Part shown: piece after piece, positions 34,542-44,036 of the stretch | How positions within the stretch are numbered: the stretch's first letter is position 1 | Layout: the number at the start of each line of letters is the position of its first letter | Assembly (NCBI RefSeq): GCF_000517105.1 | Contig: NZ_KI912148.1 | Coordinates: forward strand, 1,765,033 to 1,829,032 | Source of the DNA: Fischerella sp. PCC 9605 | Lineage (GTDB): Bacteria; Cyanobacteriota; Cyanobacteriia; Cyanobacteriales; Nostocaceae | Direction: 5' to 3' | Length of the DNA stretch: 64,000 nucleotides | Made by a program: the position numbers and the translations under genes | Notes under the pieces: generated by a model | The model's database searches: none | The model's input: only the letters and a program-made list of their open reading frames with translations | What the model was told of the DNA's origin: nothing

Positions 34542-35420
34542 GTTTTTATCTATTGGTAGAAATAGGTAAATTTAAGTTATTGTCAATCAAGATTAATCCA
34601 TGACTAACCCTTAGTTAACCCATGCTTAATTCAATTAACTAAAATTTAATCTAAATTAGACAAAAGTAAAGTTTATGCTAAGCTCAAACTCAGCAAATTA
34701 ATGATTTCTTCGGATAATTAAAACGCAAGCCTAACGGTCAACTTGTCAAACAAACCCATTAAATCTTCTGAAGCTAGTATTATTTACTATCCGTGTAATC
34801 TTGACCTTGATGCGATCGCAGATGTTGGAAGATTGATGAGAAGGCAGAAGTACGAAGGCAGAAGGCAGAAGGGAAACCCCATAAATAAATTTTAGGGGTT
34901 TCAAACAAGGACGCCTTTTTTCTCGCGCTTCGCGTCTTGAAAAAAATCCTTTTACCCTTTTCATAAATAAATTTAGGGGCTTTAAACCCTGTGGCAGAGG
35001 GCAAAATATATATTTTCTTCCTTCTGCCTTCTGCCTTCTGCCCTCTGCCTTTCTTCGGTAATTTTGTTAATAAAATTTAATACGATAGCTCAAAATGTAT
35101 TCACCAAAGACTTAACTATCTTTGTCGCACAACAAAATTGACACGACATAGCCGCTTGCGAAGGAGATCCTGATTGTATTGCCACGGAAAAGCAATTTGG
35201 GCAAGGCATATCAAGGCTTTTACATCAGGCGATCGCAAATCGCAAATATTGGAATACTGGCAATTTCATTAACAAAACTAAGGGCGTTGCTGAATCAAAG
35301 TATGAATCCAAATGTAGAGACCGTAAATTTGCGGTCTCTACAAGGATCTTGGCAGAACGTAAAATCATTTTCTACATGAAATCAGCAAAGCCAGTAATTG
35401 TTTGTCCATGACCAAACTTT
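34542..35420. other. Long gene-poor region with repeats
   Basis: No credible gene. It contains a GGCAGAAGGCAGAAG tract and its complement (34843-34875, 35018-35053), two 'ataaataaatttaggggttt' copies near 34880 and 34962, and a MITE-like element (35282-35392). Reading frames at 34746-35004 and 35179-35379 run through these repeats. Confidence 0.6.
35282..35392. mobile_element. MITE-like element with nested 28-bp palindrome
   Basis: The left end ggcgttgctgaatcaaagta and the right end (reverse complement ggctttgctgatttcatgta) form imperfect terminal repeats matching the element at 14958. A near-perfect GTAGAGAC...GTCTCTAC palindrome (35314-35341) sits inside it, so one repeat has inserted into another. 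Confidence 0.6.
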
Positions 35421-35933
35421 TTAATCAACTCTATGTTCGACAACTACCAACAAACTTTTCAAATCACCATTGTCTGTGAAAAATTGTGTTGTCCGAACGC
35501 GCTTATTTTCTCCCTGTATAACTATTGTTTCAATTTCTCTGAGCAGTCCAGTTGCAGTATTAAACACTTTGAAATCAACAATATCACCGTGTTCCACAGC
35601 GGTTAGTTTGCTATCACTGAAAGCAGAACCGTCCTGTGGCTCAACGTTGACTTCACTATTACCTATGGGAATCACATCAAAGCTGTGGGAGAAACTCGTA
35701 CCATCAGGGTACAAGTAAGTGTTTGTTATGATCCACTTATCACCCGCATCCTGGAATGTTTGCTTGATGTCGTAGCTCTTGGTTAGTTGAAGATCCGCAT
35801 CCAAAAATCTAACGGTTCCTTCCCAGTTTCCGACGTGTTTGGGTATTACTTTATAGTCCTGTAAATTAACTTTACCTTGAGTTTCTGTTGCAGCCGTGTC
35901 ACGGACAGGCACATTCGTTTCTTGTTGAGTCAT
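35421..35933 (-). CDS. DUF3598-like / lipocalin-type protein
   Basis: A 170-aa protein with a beta-rich body: VGNWEGTVRFLDADLQLTKS, IITNTYLYPDGTSFSHSFDV and TTQFFTDNGDLKSLLVVVEH. The WEGTxR opening and alternating strands resemble the DUF3598/calycin-like proteins of cyanobacteria, but the assignment is by pattern only. ATG 35933 (MTQQETNVPV) has GAGG upstream; an earlier frame start at 35966 lacks support. No signal peptide. Confidence 0.7.
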   Translation of the reverse strand: MTQQETNVPVRDTAATETQGKVNLQDYKVIPKHVGNWEGTVRFLDADLQLTKSYDIKQTFQDAGDKWIITNTYLYPDGTSFSHSFDVIPIGNSEVNVEPQDGSAFSDSKLTAVEHGDIVDFKVFNTATGLLREIETIVIQGENKRVRTTQFFTDNGDLKSLLVVVEHRVD

Positions 35934-36056
35934 ACTGCCGCCTCTGCTGAAGATAATGTTATGCAAGATTTATGAACTTTGCCAGCTATCATTGACACAC
36001 TTGAATTAGTCAATACTAAAAAGTTGATTGTTATAAAGCGACTGTCAATCAGTAGG

Positions 36057-36299
36057 TTAGGAACACTGAATTTTTACTGCAAGTATTATTCCCTCTGATT
36101 TTGACAGCTGCCCAAACGCTAGCACAGCTTTCCTAGCTGTAACACTATCTTCTTTAGCGTCACCAGAACCCAGAGATAGATTTATATCCTGTCCGCTTGA
36201 ATACTTATACTGTCGCCTAGGCTGGTGATTGGTGATTGGTGATTGGGAAAGAGGCTTGTTATAGTTCTTCCCCAGTCCCTTCCAGTACCCAGTCCCCAT
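36057..36299 (-). pseudogene. Possible gene remnant
   Basis: The last ~45 codons (QDINLSLGSGDAKEDSVTAR, then KAVLAFGQLSKSEGIILAVK) look protein-like, but the first half is a 'ggtgattgg' repeat tract. It may be the 3' end of a decayed gene. Weak support. Confidence 0.25.
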
Positions 36300-36339
36300 T
36301 ACCTATCAATGTTTTATAAGTAATTTACCAGACATAATA

Positions 36340-37578
36340 TCACTGAGGAGCTAAGAACTTAGCTACCGTTTGCACATCCTTATCACCACGTCCGGAACAG
36401 TTAATTACAATGCGAGGACTACCGCTAAGTTGCGGACACAGGGTTTCTAGGTAGGCGATCGCATGAGCGGTTTCCAGTGCAGGTATAATTCCCTCTAAGC
36501 GCGAAAGTCTCTGGAATGCTGCCAAAGCTTCTGCATCAGTCACACTGTAATATTCAGCCCGTTGAGATTCTTTCAAATAACTGTGTTCTGGCCCCACACC
36601 CGGATAATCTAACCCAGCACTAATCGAATGGGCTTCAATTACTTGCCCATCGTCGTTTTGCAGCAAGTAACTCATTGCTCCGTGTAATACACCAATCCGT
36701 CCTTTTGTCAAGGTAGCGGCGTGTTTATCCGTGTTGACACCTTCCCCAGCGGCTTCTACGCCAATTAACCGCACAGATGGTTCATTCACAAACTCGTGGA
36801 ACAGTCCGATGGCATTGGAACCACCACCCACACAAGCCATGAGAATATCAGGCAAGCCACCCCATTTTTCCATCGCTTGGGCGCGGGTTTCTTGCCCAAT
36901 CACTGCATGAAAATCCCGTACCATCATCGGGTAAGGATGGGGTCCTGCCACCGAACCCAAGATGTAGTGAGTCGTTTCTACATTCGTCACCCAATCCCGA
37001 ATTGCCTCAGAAGTAGCATCTTTCAGCGTACCAGTTCCTGCTGCCACAGGTCGAACTTCTGCCCCCATCAACCGCATTCTAAATACATTCAATGCTTGGC
37101 GTTCCATGTCGTGAACGCCCATATAAATAACGCATTCCAAGCCAAACCGAGCGCAGACTGTAGCCGTTGCGACTCCATGTTGCCCAGCACCCGTTTCGGC
37201 AATAATCCGCTGCTTGCCCATGCGCTTTGCCAACAGTACTTGAGCGATCGCATTATTGATTTTGTGAGCGCCTGTGTGATTTAAATCCTCACGTTTTAAG
37301 TAAATTTGCGCTCCACTACCATCTGGTCTGGCATAGTAGGTAGTGAGGCGTTCGGCAAAATACAGGGGAGTGGCACGCCCTACGTAGTCACGTAGCAATT
37401 GTTGCAATTCGGCTTGAAAGGCTGGTTGATTGCGGTATTGCTGGTAAGCTGTTTCTAGTTCTGCCAAGGCTGGCATCAATGTTTCTGGAACATACTTACC
37501 GCCAAAGCGGCCAAAGCGTCCTTCTGGATCGGGGCGTTGGGTATTTTGGGAATTCGGGGAAATGGGAGTAGTGGTCAC
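36340..37578 (-). CDS. trpB: Tryptophan synthase beta chain
   Basis: A 412-aa PLP enzyme joining indole and serine to tryptophan, partner of TrpA. Motifs: [19 protein letters not shown], the PLP lysine in [17 protein letters not shown], and the phosphate-binding [13 protein letters not shown]. The opening ~20 residues ([20 protein letters not shown]) are a typical variable tail. It stands alone, with no trpA or other trp genes adjacent. Heptanucleotide repeats (37634-37700) lie upstream, close to the presumed promoter. Confidence 0.96.
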   Translation of the reverse strand: MTTTPISPNSQNTQRPDPEGRFGRFGGKYVPETLMPALAELETAYQQYRNQPAFQAELQQLLRDYVGRATPLYFAERLTTYYARPDGSGAQIYLKREDLNHTGAHKINNAIAQVLLAKRMGKQRIIAETGAGQHGVATATVCARFGLECVIYMGVHDMERQALNVFRMRLMGAEVRPVAAGTGTLKDATSEAIRDWVTNVETTHYILGSVAGPHPYPMMVRDFHAVIGQETRAQAMEKWGGLPDILMACVGGGSNAIGLFHEFVNEPSVRLIGVEAAGEGVNTDKHAATLTKGRIGVLHGAMSYLLQNDDGQVIEAHSISAGLDYPGVGPEHSYLKESQRAEYYSVTDAEALAAFQRLSRLEGIIPALETAHAIAYLETLCPQLSGSPRIVINCSGRGDKDVQTVAKFLAPQ

Positions 37579-37633
37579 GGACTGATTTGCAATTACGGGA
37601 CGAAGATAATTATAGAAAAGATTCGCATAGGGG

Positions 37634-37700
37634 AGTCAAAAGTCAAAAGTCAAGAGTCAAAAGTCAAGAGTCAAGAGTCAAGAGTCAAAAGTCAAAAGTA
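37634..37700. repeat. Heptanucleotide tract (agtcaaa/agtcaag)
   Basis: Nine or so units of agtcaaa/agtcaag between trpB and the XRE regulator. Confidence 0.9.
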
Positions 37701-37744
37701 ATACCTCTTGACCATTGACTTAACGGAGCAAAGTGGAGTGAGTG

Positions 37745-37963
37745 TTAAACATCTTTCTGTTCCTCCACCCATTCTAAGATTTCACCAGGATGAACCTTAT
37801 AGGTATCGCAAATAACTTCTAACACACGAATAGAAGGCAGGTAGTTAGACTTTTTGGCAAGTTTATAACCAGTAGCAGGAGCTATACCAGTATCTTTGAT
37901 GAATTGGTATACAGATAGACCTTTGGCTTCCAAGAAGCTTTTAACTCGATTTTGTATAGGCAT
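37745..37963 (-). CDS. XRE-family helix-turn-helix regulator
   Basis: A 72-aa Cro/CI-type DNA-binding protein made of little more than the HTH: VKSFLEAKGLSVYQFIKDTG, IAPATGYKLAKKSNYLPSIR, VLEVICDTYKVHPGEILEWV. It may be chromosomal control or the antitoxin-like part of a decayed module; no partner adjoins. The hairpin at 38055-38091 lies upstream. Confidence 0.88.
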   Translation of the reverse strand: MPIQNRVKSFLEAKGLSVYQFIKDTGIAPATGYKLAKKSNYLPSIRVLEVICDTYKVHPGEILEWVEEQKDV

Positions 37964-38054
37964 TTTTTTATAGTACTACTCCAAAATTATTGCAATATTT
38001 ATAATAATACTATATTTACATAATGACTATAAGCATAGTAATATTAAAACATAG

Positions 38055-38091
38055 AAAAGGCGGTGCCGCCTAGGAAACGAAACCGCCTTTT
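38055..38091 (+). terminator. Terminator-like hairpin with a competing inner stem
   Basis: aaaaggcggt (38055-38064) pairs perfectly with accgcctttt (38082-38091). An overlapping short palindrome ggcgg-tg-ccgcc (38059-38070) would exclude it. It lies 35 bp before the 38125 gene, so it may terminate or attenuate transcription. Confidence 0.7.
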
Positions 38092-38124
38092 CAACCCTTC
38101 ATAAAAAATGAGGTTTAATTAATA

Positions 38125-38334
38125 ATGCCACAACTTATCCTTTGTCAAACACCCACACGAGGTTGGATAAATTTAGCTTACGCTCGACAAATTCGGTTTC
38201 GGAAAGTTTATCTAAACATGTTTAACGAGGAAACCGCCTGCGTCATCACTTGGAGTAACGGCGACAGGGAAGCTTTTTTTGGGAAAGACGCTCAAGCAAT
38301 CATCCAGGTTTGGAAAAATTACACAAAAAGTTAA
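38125..38334 (+). CDS. Hypothetical 69-aa protein
   Basis: A small soluble protein, MPQLILCQTPTRGWINLAYA, then IRFRKVYLNMFNEETACVIT and WSNGDREAFFGKDAQAII. Beta-strands followed by a helix are suggested; no domain recognised. Its leader contains a terminator-like hairpin. Confidence 0.6.
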   Translation: MPQLILCQTPTRGWINLAYARQIRFRKVYLNMFNEETACVITWSNGDREAFFGKDAQAIIQVWKNYTKS

Positions 38335-38342
38335 AAAATTGA

Positions 38343-38392
38343 GCTAGCGCGTGACGGGGGGTTTTCCCCCGTTGTAGCGACTGGCGTGAAGA
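38343..38392. repeat. GGGGGTTTTCCCCC-type repeat copy
   Basis: gctagcgcgtgacggggg, ttttcccccgttgtagcgactggc. Same family as 21.2, 42.97, 43.99 and 55.43 kb. The hairpin may end transcription of the 38125 gene. Confidence 0.8.
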
Positions 38393-38462
38393 AACTACGT
38401 AAAACTTATATTAGGTTTAAGCTAAATCAAGAAAGAACTCAGCACTCACAACGAGTAAACAT

Positions 38463-38810
38463 ATGGCTTCTGGAAAGGATAAATCATCTAGCGATCGCTC
38501 AGCTTGGCGTGAATTTGGTCAAGACAACTCCGCAGCAATAGAAAGACCAATTCAAGAACTACCACCCGAAAAACAAAACTTGCGGGTGCAAGCAACCCGC
38601 GCCGGACGCAAAGGTAAAACTGTAACTGTGATTAGCGGATTTCAAGCCAAACCAGAAACCCTACAAGCATTATTAAAGCAGTTAAAAACCCAATGCGGTA
38701 CAGGTGGTACAGTTAAAGACAATGAAATAGAAATTCAGGGCGAACACAAGCAGAAGATTCTCGAAATTGTGACCAAGCTGGGTTACAAAGCCAAAATCAG
38801 CGGTGGCTAG
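38463..38810 (+). CDS. SUI1/eIF1-like translation factor (YciH type)
   Basis: A 115-aa protein. The C-terminal ~75 residues form the SUI1 domain: LRVQATRAGRKGKTVTVISG, then LLKQLKTQCGTGGTVKDNEI and ILEIVTKLGYKAKISGG, the last being the family signature. Bacterial YciH proteins bind the 30S subunit and can influence start-codon fidelity; the role is not settled. The charged N-terminal 35 residues are probably disordered. Confidence 0.92.
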   Translation: MASGKDKSSSDRSAWREFGQDNSAAIERPIQELPPEKQNLRVQATRAGRKGKTVTVISGFQAKPETLQALLKQLKTQCGTGGTVKDNEIEIQGEHKQKILEIVTKLGYKAKISGG

Positions 38811-38913
38811 TTAGTCGAGTTAACCGAACTTAGTTTACCTGCCACGCTCAGACATAAATGTTATCTTTGAGAGGTAAAAATCCTGCTCAGTTTTATATTC
38901 ACAGGAGAAAGCA

Positions 38914-39075
38914 ATGGATTTAGTTCGGATTATCTGCGCTATTTTCCTACCACCTCTGGGAGTGTTTTTGCAAGTTGGTTTCGGTAAAGATTTTTGGATT
39001 AATCTGCTTTTGACAATTTTTGGTTTCTACATTCTTGGCATTGTTCACGCCGTTTGGATAATTGCGAGGAAATAG
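38914..39075 (+). CDS. Pmp3/YqaE-family membrane peptide
   Basis: A 53-aa hydrophobic peptide with two membrane spans: MDLVRIICAIFLPPLGVFLQ, a short GFGKDFW turn, then INLLLTIFGFYILGIVHAVW. The ILxPPLGVF and GFxPGxxHAxxxI-type pattern is the Pmp3/UPF0057 signature. Homologues are induced by salt or cold and affect membrane potential. AGGAG lies 8 nt upstream of the ATG. Confidence 0.93.
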   Translation: MDLVRIICAIFLPPLGVFLQVGFGKDFWINLLLTIFGFYILGIVHAVWIIARK

Positions 39076-39100
39076 ATATAAATAAAATTTATTCTCAGGG

Positions 39101-39973
39101 ATGATGGCGGGTACACCTTCGAGAAACGAACTTCACGAACAGAACCGTTTGTCTTGGAATGAGGCAACCAAGGCGCACAATAGCCATAAAGGCGATCAAG
39201 CAAAGTTTTTCCAGGAAGGAGGAAGCACTCTTTTTCCAGAAGAGATTGAACTGCTGGGAGATATTGCTGGTTTGTTCTTAGTTCACTTACAATGCAACGC
39301 TGGACAAGATACTCTATCGCTGGCGCGGCTGGGTGCAATTGTCACTGGCGTAGATATTAGTGATGAGGCTATAGCCTTTGCTCAAAAACTCTCACAGGAA
39401 TCAGGAATTTCAGCCAACTTTGATCGCGCCGATATCTTCAATTGGTTTGAGGAAACAGCAACAACAAGAAAACAATTTGATATTGTATTTTCTTCTTACG
39501 GGGCAGTTTGTTGGATATCTGATTTGAAGCTTTGGGCTAAGGGAATTTCAAATATTCTCAAAACTGGTGGACGTTTCGTTGTTGTTGACTTCCACCCTGT
39601 AGCTATGATGTTTGATACTGATTGGAGCCATAAATTTTCTTACTTCAGTGGGAGTATGCCCCTAACTTGTGAAGATGGTATCGGCGATTACGTGGCGTCT
39701 TCTGGTGGGGCGTTGGTTCCTTGGGGTTATGAAACGGGAATTGAGAATTTTCACAATCCTTACCACACCTATGAGTTTCAATGGGGTATCGGCGAGATAG
39801 TCACAGCGCTGTTGCAAGCTGGACTGAATCTGAAAATTTTGAAAGAGTATCCTTACGCCAATGGCTGCAAGCTATTTGAACGGATGCGTGAAGCGCCTGG
39901 CGGCCGGATTTTTCCACCAGAAGATATGCCGAGTTTGCCTTTAATGTATGGAATTGTTGCTCAAAAGCTGTGA
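39101..39973 (+). CDS. SAM-dependent methyltransferase, class I
   Basis: A 290-aa cytoplasmic protein with Rossmann SAM-binding sequence VHLQCNAGQDTLSLARLGAI followed by TGVDIS (motifs I and II), then FDIVFSSYGAVCWISD (motif IV) and ILKTGGRFVVVDFHP (motif post-I). The C-terminal half, with FHNPYHTYEFQWGIGEIV, is family-specific and similar to small-molecule methyltransferases. Substrate unknown. It follows the Pmp3 gene by 25 bp and could be cotranscribed. Confidence 0.88.
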   Translation: MMAGTPSRNELHEQNRLSWNEATKAHNSHKGDQAKFFQEGGSTLFPEEIELLGDIAGLFLVHLQCNAGQDTLSLARLGAIVTGVDISDEAIAFAQKLSQESGISANFDRADIFNWFEETATTRKQFDIVFSSYGAVCWISDLKLWAKGISNILKTGGRFVVVDFHPVAMMFDTDWSHKFSYFSGSMPLTCEDGIGDYVASSGGALVPWGYETGIENFHNPYHTYEFQWGIGEIVTALLQAGLNLKILKEYPYANGCKLFERMREAPGGRIFPPEDMPSLPLMYGIVAQKL

Positions 39974-40234
39974 GTGGGAGCATTCCAAATGTGTTCGTTA
40001 TGTACACATTTTTTTATCAATCCTGACGGGAAAACCCTACACTCCACTCCGTTGCGTGTAGGGATGAGAAATGGGCTTTTGCATTCTTGTTTATCCTCAA
40101 CCAGAAGAAATATCACCAAAGTTGATGTTTCCTGCTATACCTATAAAATAAAATTGATGCCAATATTGCGATCGCTAACATTCCCCACTTGAACGGGCTA
40201 ATTTTATATTTATTGAACTTAGCAAAGCTACAGT

Positions 40235-41161
40235 TCAAATTATTTTTTGAATATAAAATGATGACCCTTTGCATTTGAAATTTTCATAGTTGCATATCAA
40301 ATTAGATTTAACCTTTAAACTTTCTGAGCATCTCGAAAGATAATTTACTGGTATTATAACTTTAAATAATTTATTTAAACGTAACATTGTTTCTAAATAA
40401 TACTGTTCGTTCCAGAATCTTTTTTGTTTGACAAACCAGTCAAGGGGATAATGATATGGTGAAAAAATATCATGAATATGAATATAAACACCTTTGTTAA
40501 GGTTTGGATATATGTTTTCAAACTGGTATTCAACATCACTACCAAATTTATAGACATGACTTGAATCTATAAATAAAAAGTCTGATTCTCCAAGTTCAGT
40601 GAAAAGACTGGTTGGAACTCTTTGAAGAGGTTCACGAATAATTTTACACCTGACTTGTGTTTCTTTTTCTTCATTTGAAAAACGAGCATAAGGATCAATA
40701 CTAATAAAGTTAGCAATCTCACCACTGTCTTTAAAATTTTGCTCTAATGCGGCTATGATTACTCTTGTAGACACTCCTTGTCCTACTTCAATGACCTGTT
40801 TTGGTTTATTTTGACGTAAAAAGCAGTATAGAATAATACTGTCCAAACCACTAAAGTAGTAATTTTTTTCCTCATAGCCGTACTGGGTAGAAACTGCGTA
40901 AAAACTTTTCCCCCATTCATCTAAAATATTTAGAGTTAGATTTTCAGACTCATTAAATCTGAAATCAATGTTTAAATTTGAACGTGGTTCATCTTTGTAT
41001 TGTTCAAGTATATATTTAGTGTTTGGTATTGGTTCATAAAAATGGTCTCCTAAAAGATGCCAACCAATGTTTTCAAGATAGGTAAATATTTTTCTAGCTA
41101 AGTACCTTTGTATTGCATTCTTTTCATTTAAAGCTTTGTAAATTTTTTCTGAAACTACCAT
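40235..41161 (-). CDS. SAM-dependent methyltransferase-like protein (Methyltransf_24-like)
   Basis: A 308-aa protein with a central Rossmann domain: VIEVGQGVSTRVIIAALEQN (SAM loop), ISIDPYARF, then SDFLFIDSSHVYKFGSDVEY and GVYIHIHDIFSPYHYPLDWF. This matches the class I group often found with polysaccharide or glycolipid genes, which methylates sugars or small molecules. The N-terminal ~100 residues are not recognised. Base composition is clearly more AT-rich than the adjacent ribosomal cluster, suggesting recent arrival. A duplicated 61-bp block lies upstream. Confidence 0.8.
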   Translation of the reverse strand: MVVSEKIYKALNEKNAIQRYLARKIFTYLENIGWHLLGDHFYEPIPNTKYILEQYKDEPRSNLNIDFRFNESENLTLNILDEWGKSFYAVSTQYGYEEKNYYFSGLDSIILYCFLRQNKPKQVIEVGQGVSTRVIIAALEQNFKDSGEIANFISIDPYARFSNEEKETQVRCKIIREPLQRVPTSLFTELGESDFLFIDSSHVYKFGSDVEYQFENIYPNLNKGVYIHIHDIFSPYHYPLDWFVKQKRFWNEQYYLETMLRLNKLFKVIIPVNYLSRCSESLKVKSNLICNYENFKCKGSSFYIQKII

Positions 41162-41190
41162 ATTTCTCTTTAGAAAATAGTTTTCCTATG

Positions 41191-41321
41191 TATTTGCTAT
41201 TATTCTACAGTAACAGTAGAAATGGAAAATGCACGCAATAACACATTAAAATTTCGTATATATTTGCTACTATTCTTCAGTAACAGTAGAAATAGAAAAT
41301 GCACGCAACAACACATTAAAA
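41191..41321. repeat. Two direct copies of a 61-bp block, 70-bp period
   Basis: 41191-41251 and 41261-41321 agree at 57 of 61 positions. Each contains the dyad CTAC(T)GTTACTGTAG on the minus strand. They lie upstream of the methyltransferase gene and just after prfA's terminator. Confidence 0.85.
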
Positions 41322-41365
41322 AACCGCTTACGTGTGTTAAAAGCAACAGCACAAACAGCGGTTTT
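41320..41365 (-). terminator. Terminator of the ribosomal-protein/prfA cluster
   Basis: aaaaccgct (41320-41328) and agcggtttt (41357-41365) form a 9-bp stem with further pairing inside. On the minus strand it ends in a T-run (TTTTTT), 28 bp after the prfA stop. Confidence 0.85.
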
Positions 41366-41392
41366 CTACAATATTATTTTTAACAGCCTCTA

Positions 41393-42591
<1,199 letters not shown>

Positions 42592-42594
42592 CCG

Positions 42595-42831
42595 CTACTT
42601 TTTCTTTTTGCCGCCAGCTTGATCGCCTTTCATACCGTACTTGCGAAGGAAGCGCTCAACGCGACCTTCAGTGTCAATAATCTTCTGAGTTCCGGTGTAA
42701 AAAGGATGGTTTCCAGACCAAACATCTACATGCAATTCTGGCTTTGTGGAGCCGACGGTCATGACAACTTGACCATTGCAGTAAACTTTAGCTTCTGGAT
42801 ACCACTCGGGATGAATTCCAGGTTTAGCCAT
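42595..42831 (-). CDS. rpmE: 50S ribosomal protein L31
   Basis: A 78-aa protein bridging the 50S central protuberance to the 30S head. The sequence MAKPGIHPEWYPEAKVYCNG with NHPFYTGTQKIIDTEGRVER is typical. Only one cysteine is present, so it is the non-zinc (C-minus) form, with a lysine-rich tail as in cyanobacteria. Stop codon adjoins the structured spacer before prfA. Confidence 0.96.
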   Translation of the reverse strand: MAKPGIHPEWYPEAKVYCNGQVVMTVGSTKPELHVDVWSGNHPFYTGTQKIIDTEGRVERFLRKYGMKGDQAGGKKKK

Positions 42832-42962
42832 TGTTCTTTTCGTCGTTGAATCTATAAAAATTATAACTTTGGTGCTTAATTTAGGATTAGGGACTGGTAA
42901 GTGATGACTGGTTACTAGGGACTAGGTATTAGGAGATGAGAAGAATCTTCTCCCAATGCCCA

Positions 42963-43010
42963 ATGACGCCAGGTGCTACAACGGGGGAAACCCCCGCAAC
43001 GCACTGGCTC
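42963..43010. repeat. GGGGGAAACCCCC-type repeat copy between rpsI and rpmE
   Basis: cgccaggtgctacaacgggg, gaaacccccgcaacgcactggctcc. It is transcribed as part of the ribosomal cluster and forms a GC-rich hairpin. Confidence 0.85.
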
Positions 43011-43026
43011 CCCAATCCCCAATCCC

Positions 43027-43443
43027 TTATCTTTTGGAGTACTGGGGTGCTTTGCGAGCTTTGTGCAAACCGTACTTTTTCCGTTCTTTTGCTCGGGGGT
43101 CGCGGGTAAGATAGCCTTCGGTTTTCAGAGGAGAACGGTTATCTGGGTCGAGTTGGCAAAGAGCGCGAGCTACTCCTAGTCGAATTGCGCTTGATTGTCC
43201 GGTCAAGCCGCCACCTTCGGCTTTCACCAAAATATCGTATTCGTTTTCCAGTCCCAATGTTTCTAGAGGTGCTTTCAGTGCACCCAGGTAATTAGGATTG
43301 AATTGGAAATACAAGTCTCCGGGTTTGCCATTGACAATCAACTGTCCGCTACCTGGAACTAGGCGTACTCGTGCCACTGCGGATTTACGACGACCAGTAC
43401 CCCAGTACATTGCACGGCCGCTAGTGTTATCTGTTGCTTGCAT
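43027..43443 (-). CDS. rpsI: 30S ribosomal protein S9
   Basis: A 138-aa protein of the 30S head whose C-terminal tail reaches the P-site tRNA; here it ends KAPQYSKR as expected. [18 protein letters not shown] and the [19 protein letters not shown] block are diagnostic. Its ATG overlaps the rplM stop by one base (TAATG), so the two are translationally coupled. Confidence 0.98.
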   Translation of the reverse strand: MQATDNTSGRAMYWGTGRRKSAVARVRLVPGSGQLIVNGKPGDLYFQFNPNYLGALKAPLETLGLENEYDILVKAEGGGLTGQSSAIRLGVARALCQLDPDNRSPLKTEGYLTRDPRAKERKKYGLHKARKAPQYSKR

Positions 43444-43904
43444 TAATCTTGTTCTCCTGGAATAGTATTAATTTTTAATTCTTTGGGTTTTTGGGCTGCA
43501 TGGGGATGAGTGGGGCCAGCATAGACTTTCAGCTTGGTGAACAACTGCCGTCCCAAGCTATTTTTGGGTAGCATACCTTTAACGGCATGTTCGATAATCC
43601 GTTCTGGTAAACGCCCTTGTAGCTTAGCAAAAGTTTCTGTCTTCATCCCGCCAGGACGACCGGAGTGACGACGGTAAACCTTTTGGGTGCGCTTTTTCCC
43701 GGTGACGGCGACTTTTTCAGCATTGATTACAATGACGAAGTCGCCTGTATCCATGTGGGGTGTATATTCAGGTTTATTTTTACCTCGCAGAACCATCGCG
43801 ATTTCGCTAGCTAGGCGACCGAGACGTTTATCGGTGGCATCTACTACGTACCACTCCTGCGTTAGGGAAGTAATTGGAGGAAGGTATGTTTTATTGAGTG
43901 TCAT
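43443..43904 (-). CDS. rplM: 50S ribosomal protein L13
   Basis: A 153-aa early-assembly protein of the large subunit. [33 protein letters not shown] and [18 protein letters not shown] are family motifs. It forms the usual L13-S9 pair with rpsI. A heptanucleotide tract (43915-43985) separates it from truA. Confidence 0.98.
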   Translation of the reverse strand: MTLNKTYLPPITSLTQEWYVVDATDKRLGRLASEIAMVLRGKNKPEYTPHMDTGDFVIVINAEKVAVTGKKRTQKVYRRHSGRPGGMKTETFAKLQGRLPERIIEHAVKGMLPKNSLGRQLFTKLKVYAGPTHPHAAQKPKELKINTIPGEQD

Positions 43905-43914
43905 TTGTTATTTG

Positions 43915-44036
43915 ATAGTTGCTAGTTGTTTGTTGTTTGTTGTTTGGGAAGACCACCAATACCCAACCATTGACTATTGACTAATGAACGGCAGTCGCTC
44001 ATGGGGGGAACCCCCTGTTGGAGCGCGCTGCCTCCT
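43915..44036. repeat. Heptanucleotide tract plus GGGGGAACCCCC-type repeat at the truA 3' end
   Basis: gttgttt units (43915-43985) then atggggggaaccccctgttg within 43988-44036. The second part overlaps and rewrites the end of truA. Confidence 0.85.

Noticed and set aside
34746-35004. Two overlapping minus-strand frames of 72-74 codons
   Set aside because: They run through the GGCAGAAGG and 'ataaataaatttagggg' repeats; the translated text is repeat sequence.
35179-35379. 66-codon plus-strand frame with a Met start
   Set aside because: Its second half is the MITE and nested palindrome; no ribosome site or protein-like conservation signal.
42619-42849. Plus-strand frames opposite ribosomal protein genes
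   Set aside because: They are antisense shadows of strongly supported ribosomal proteins.
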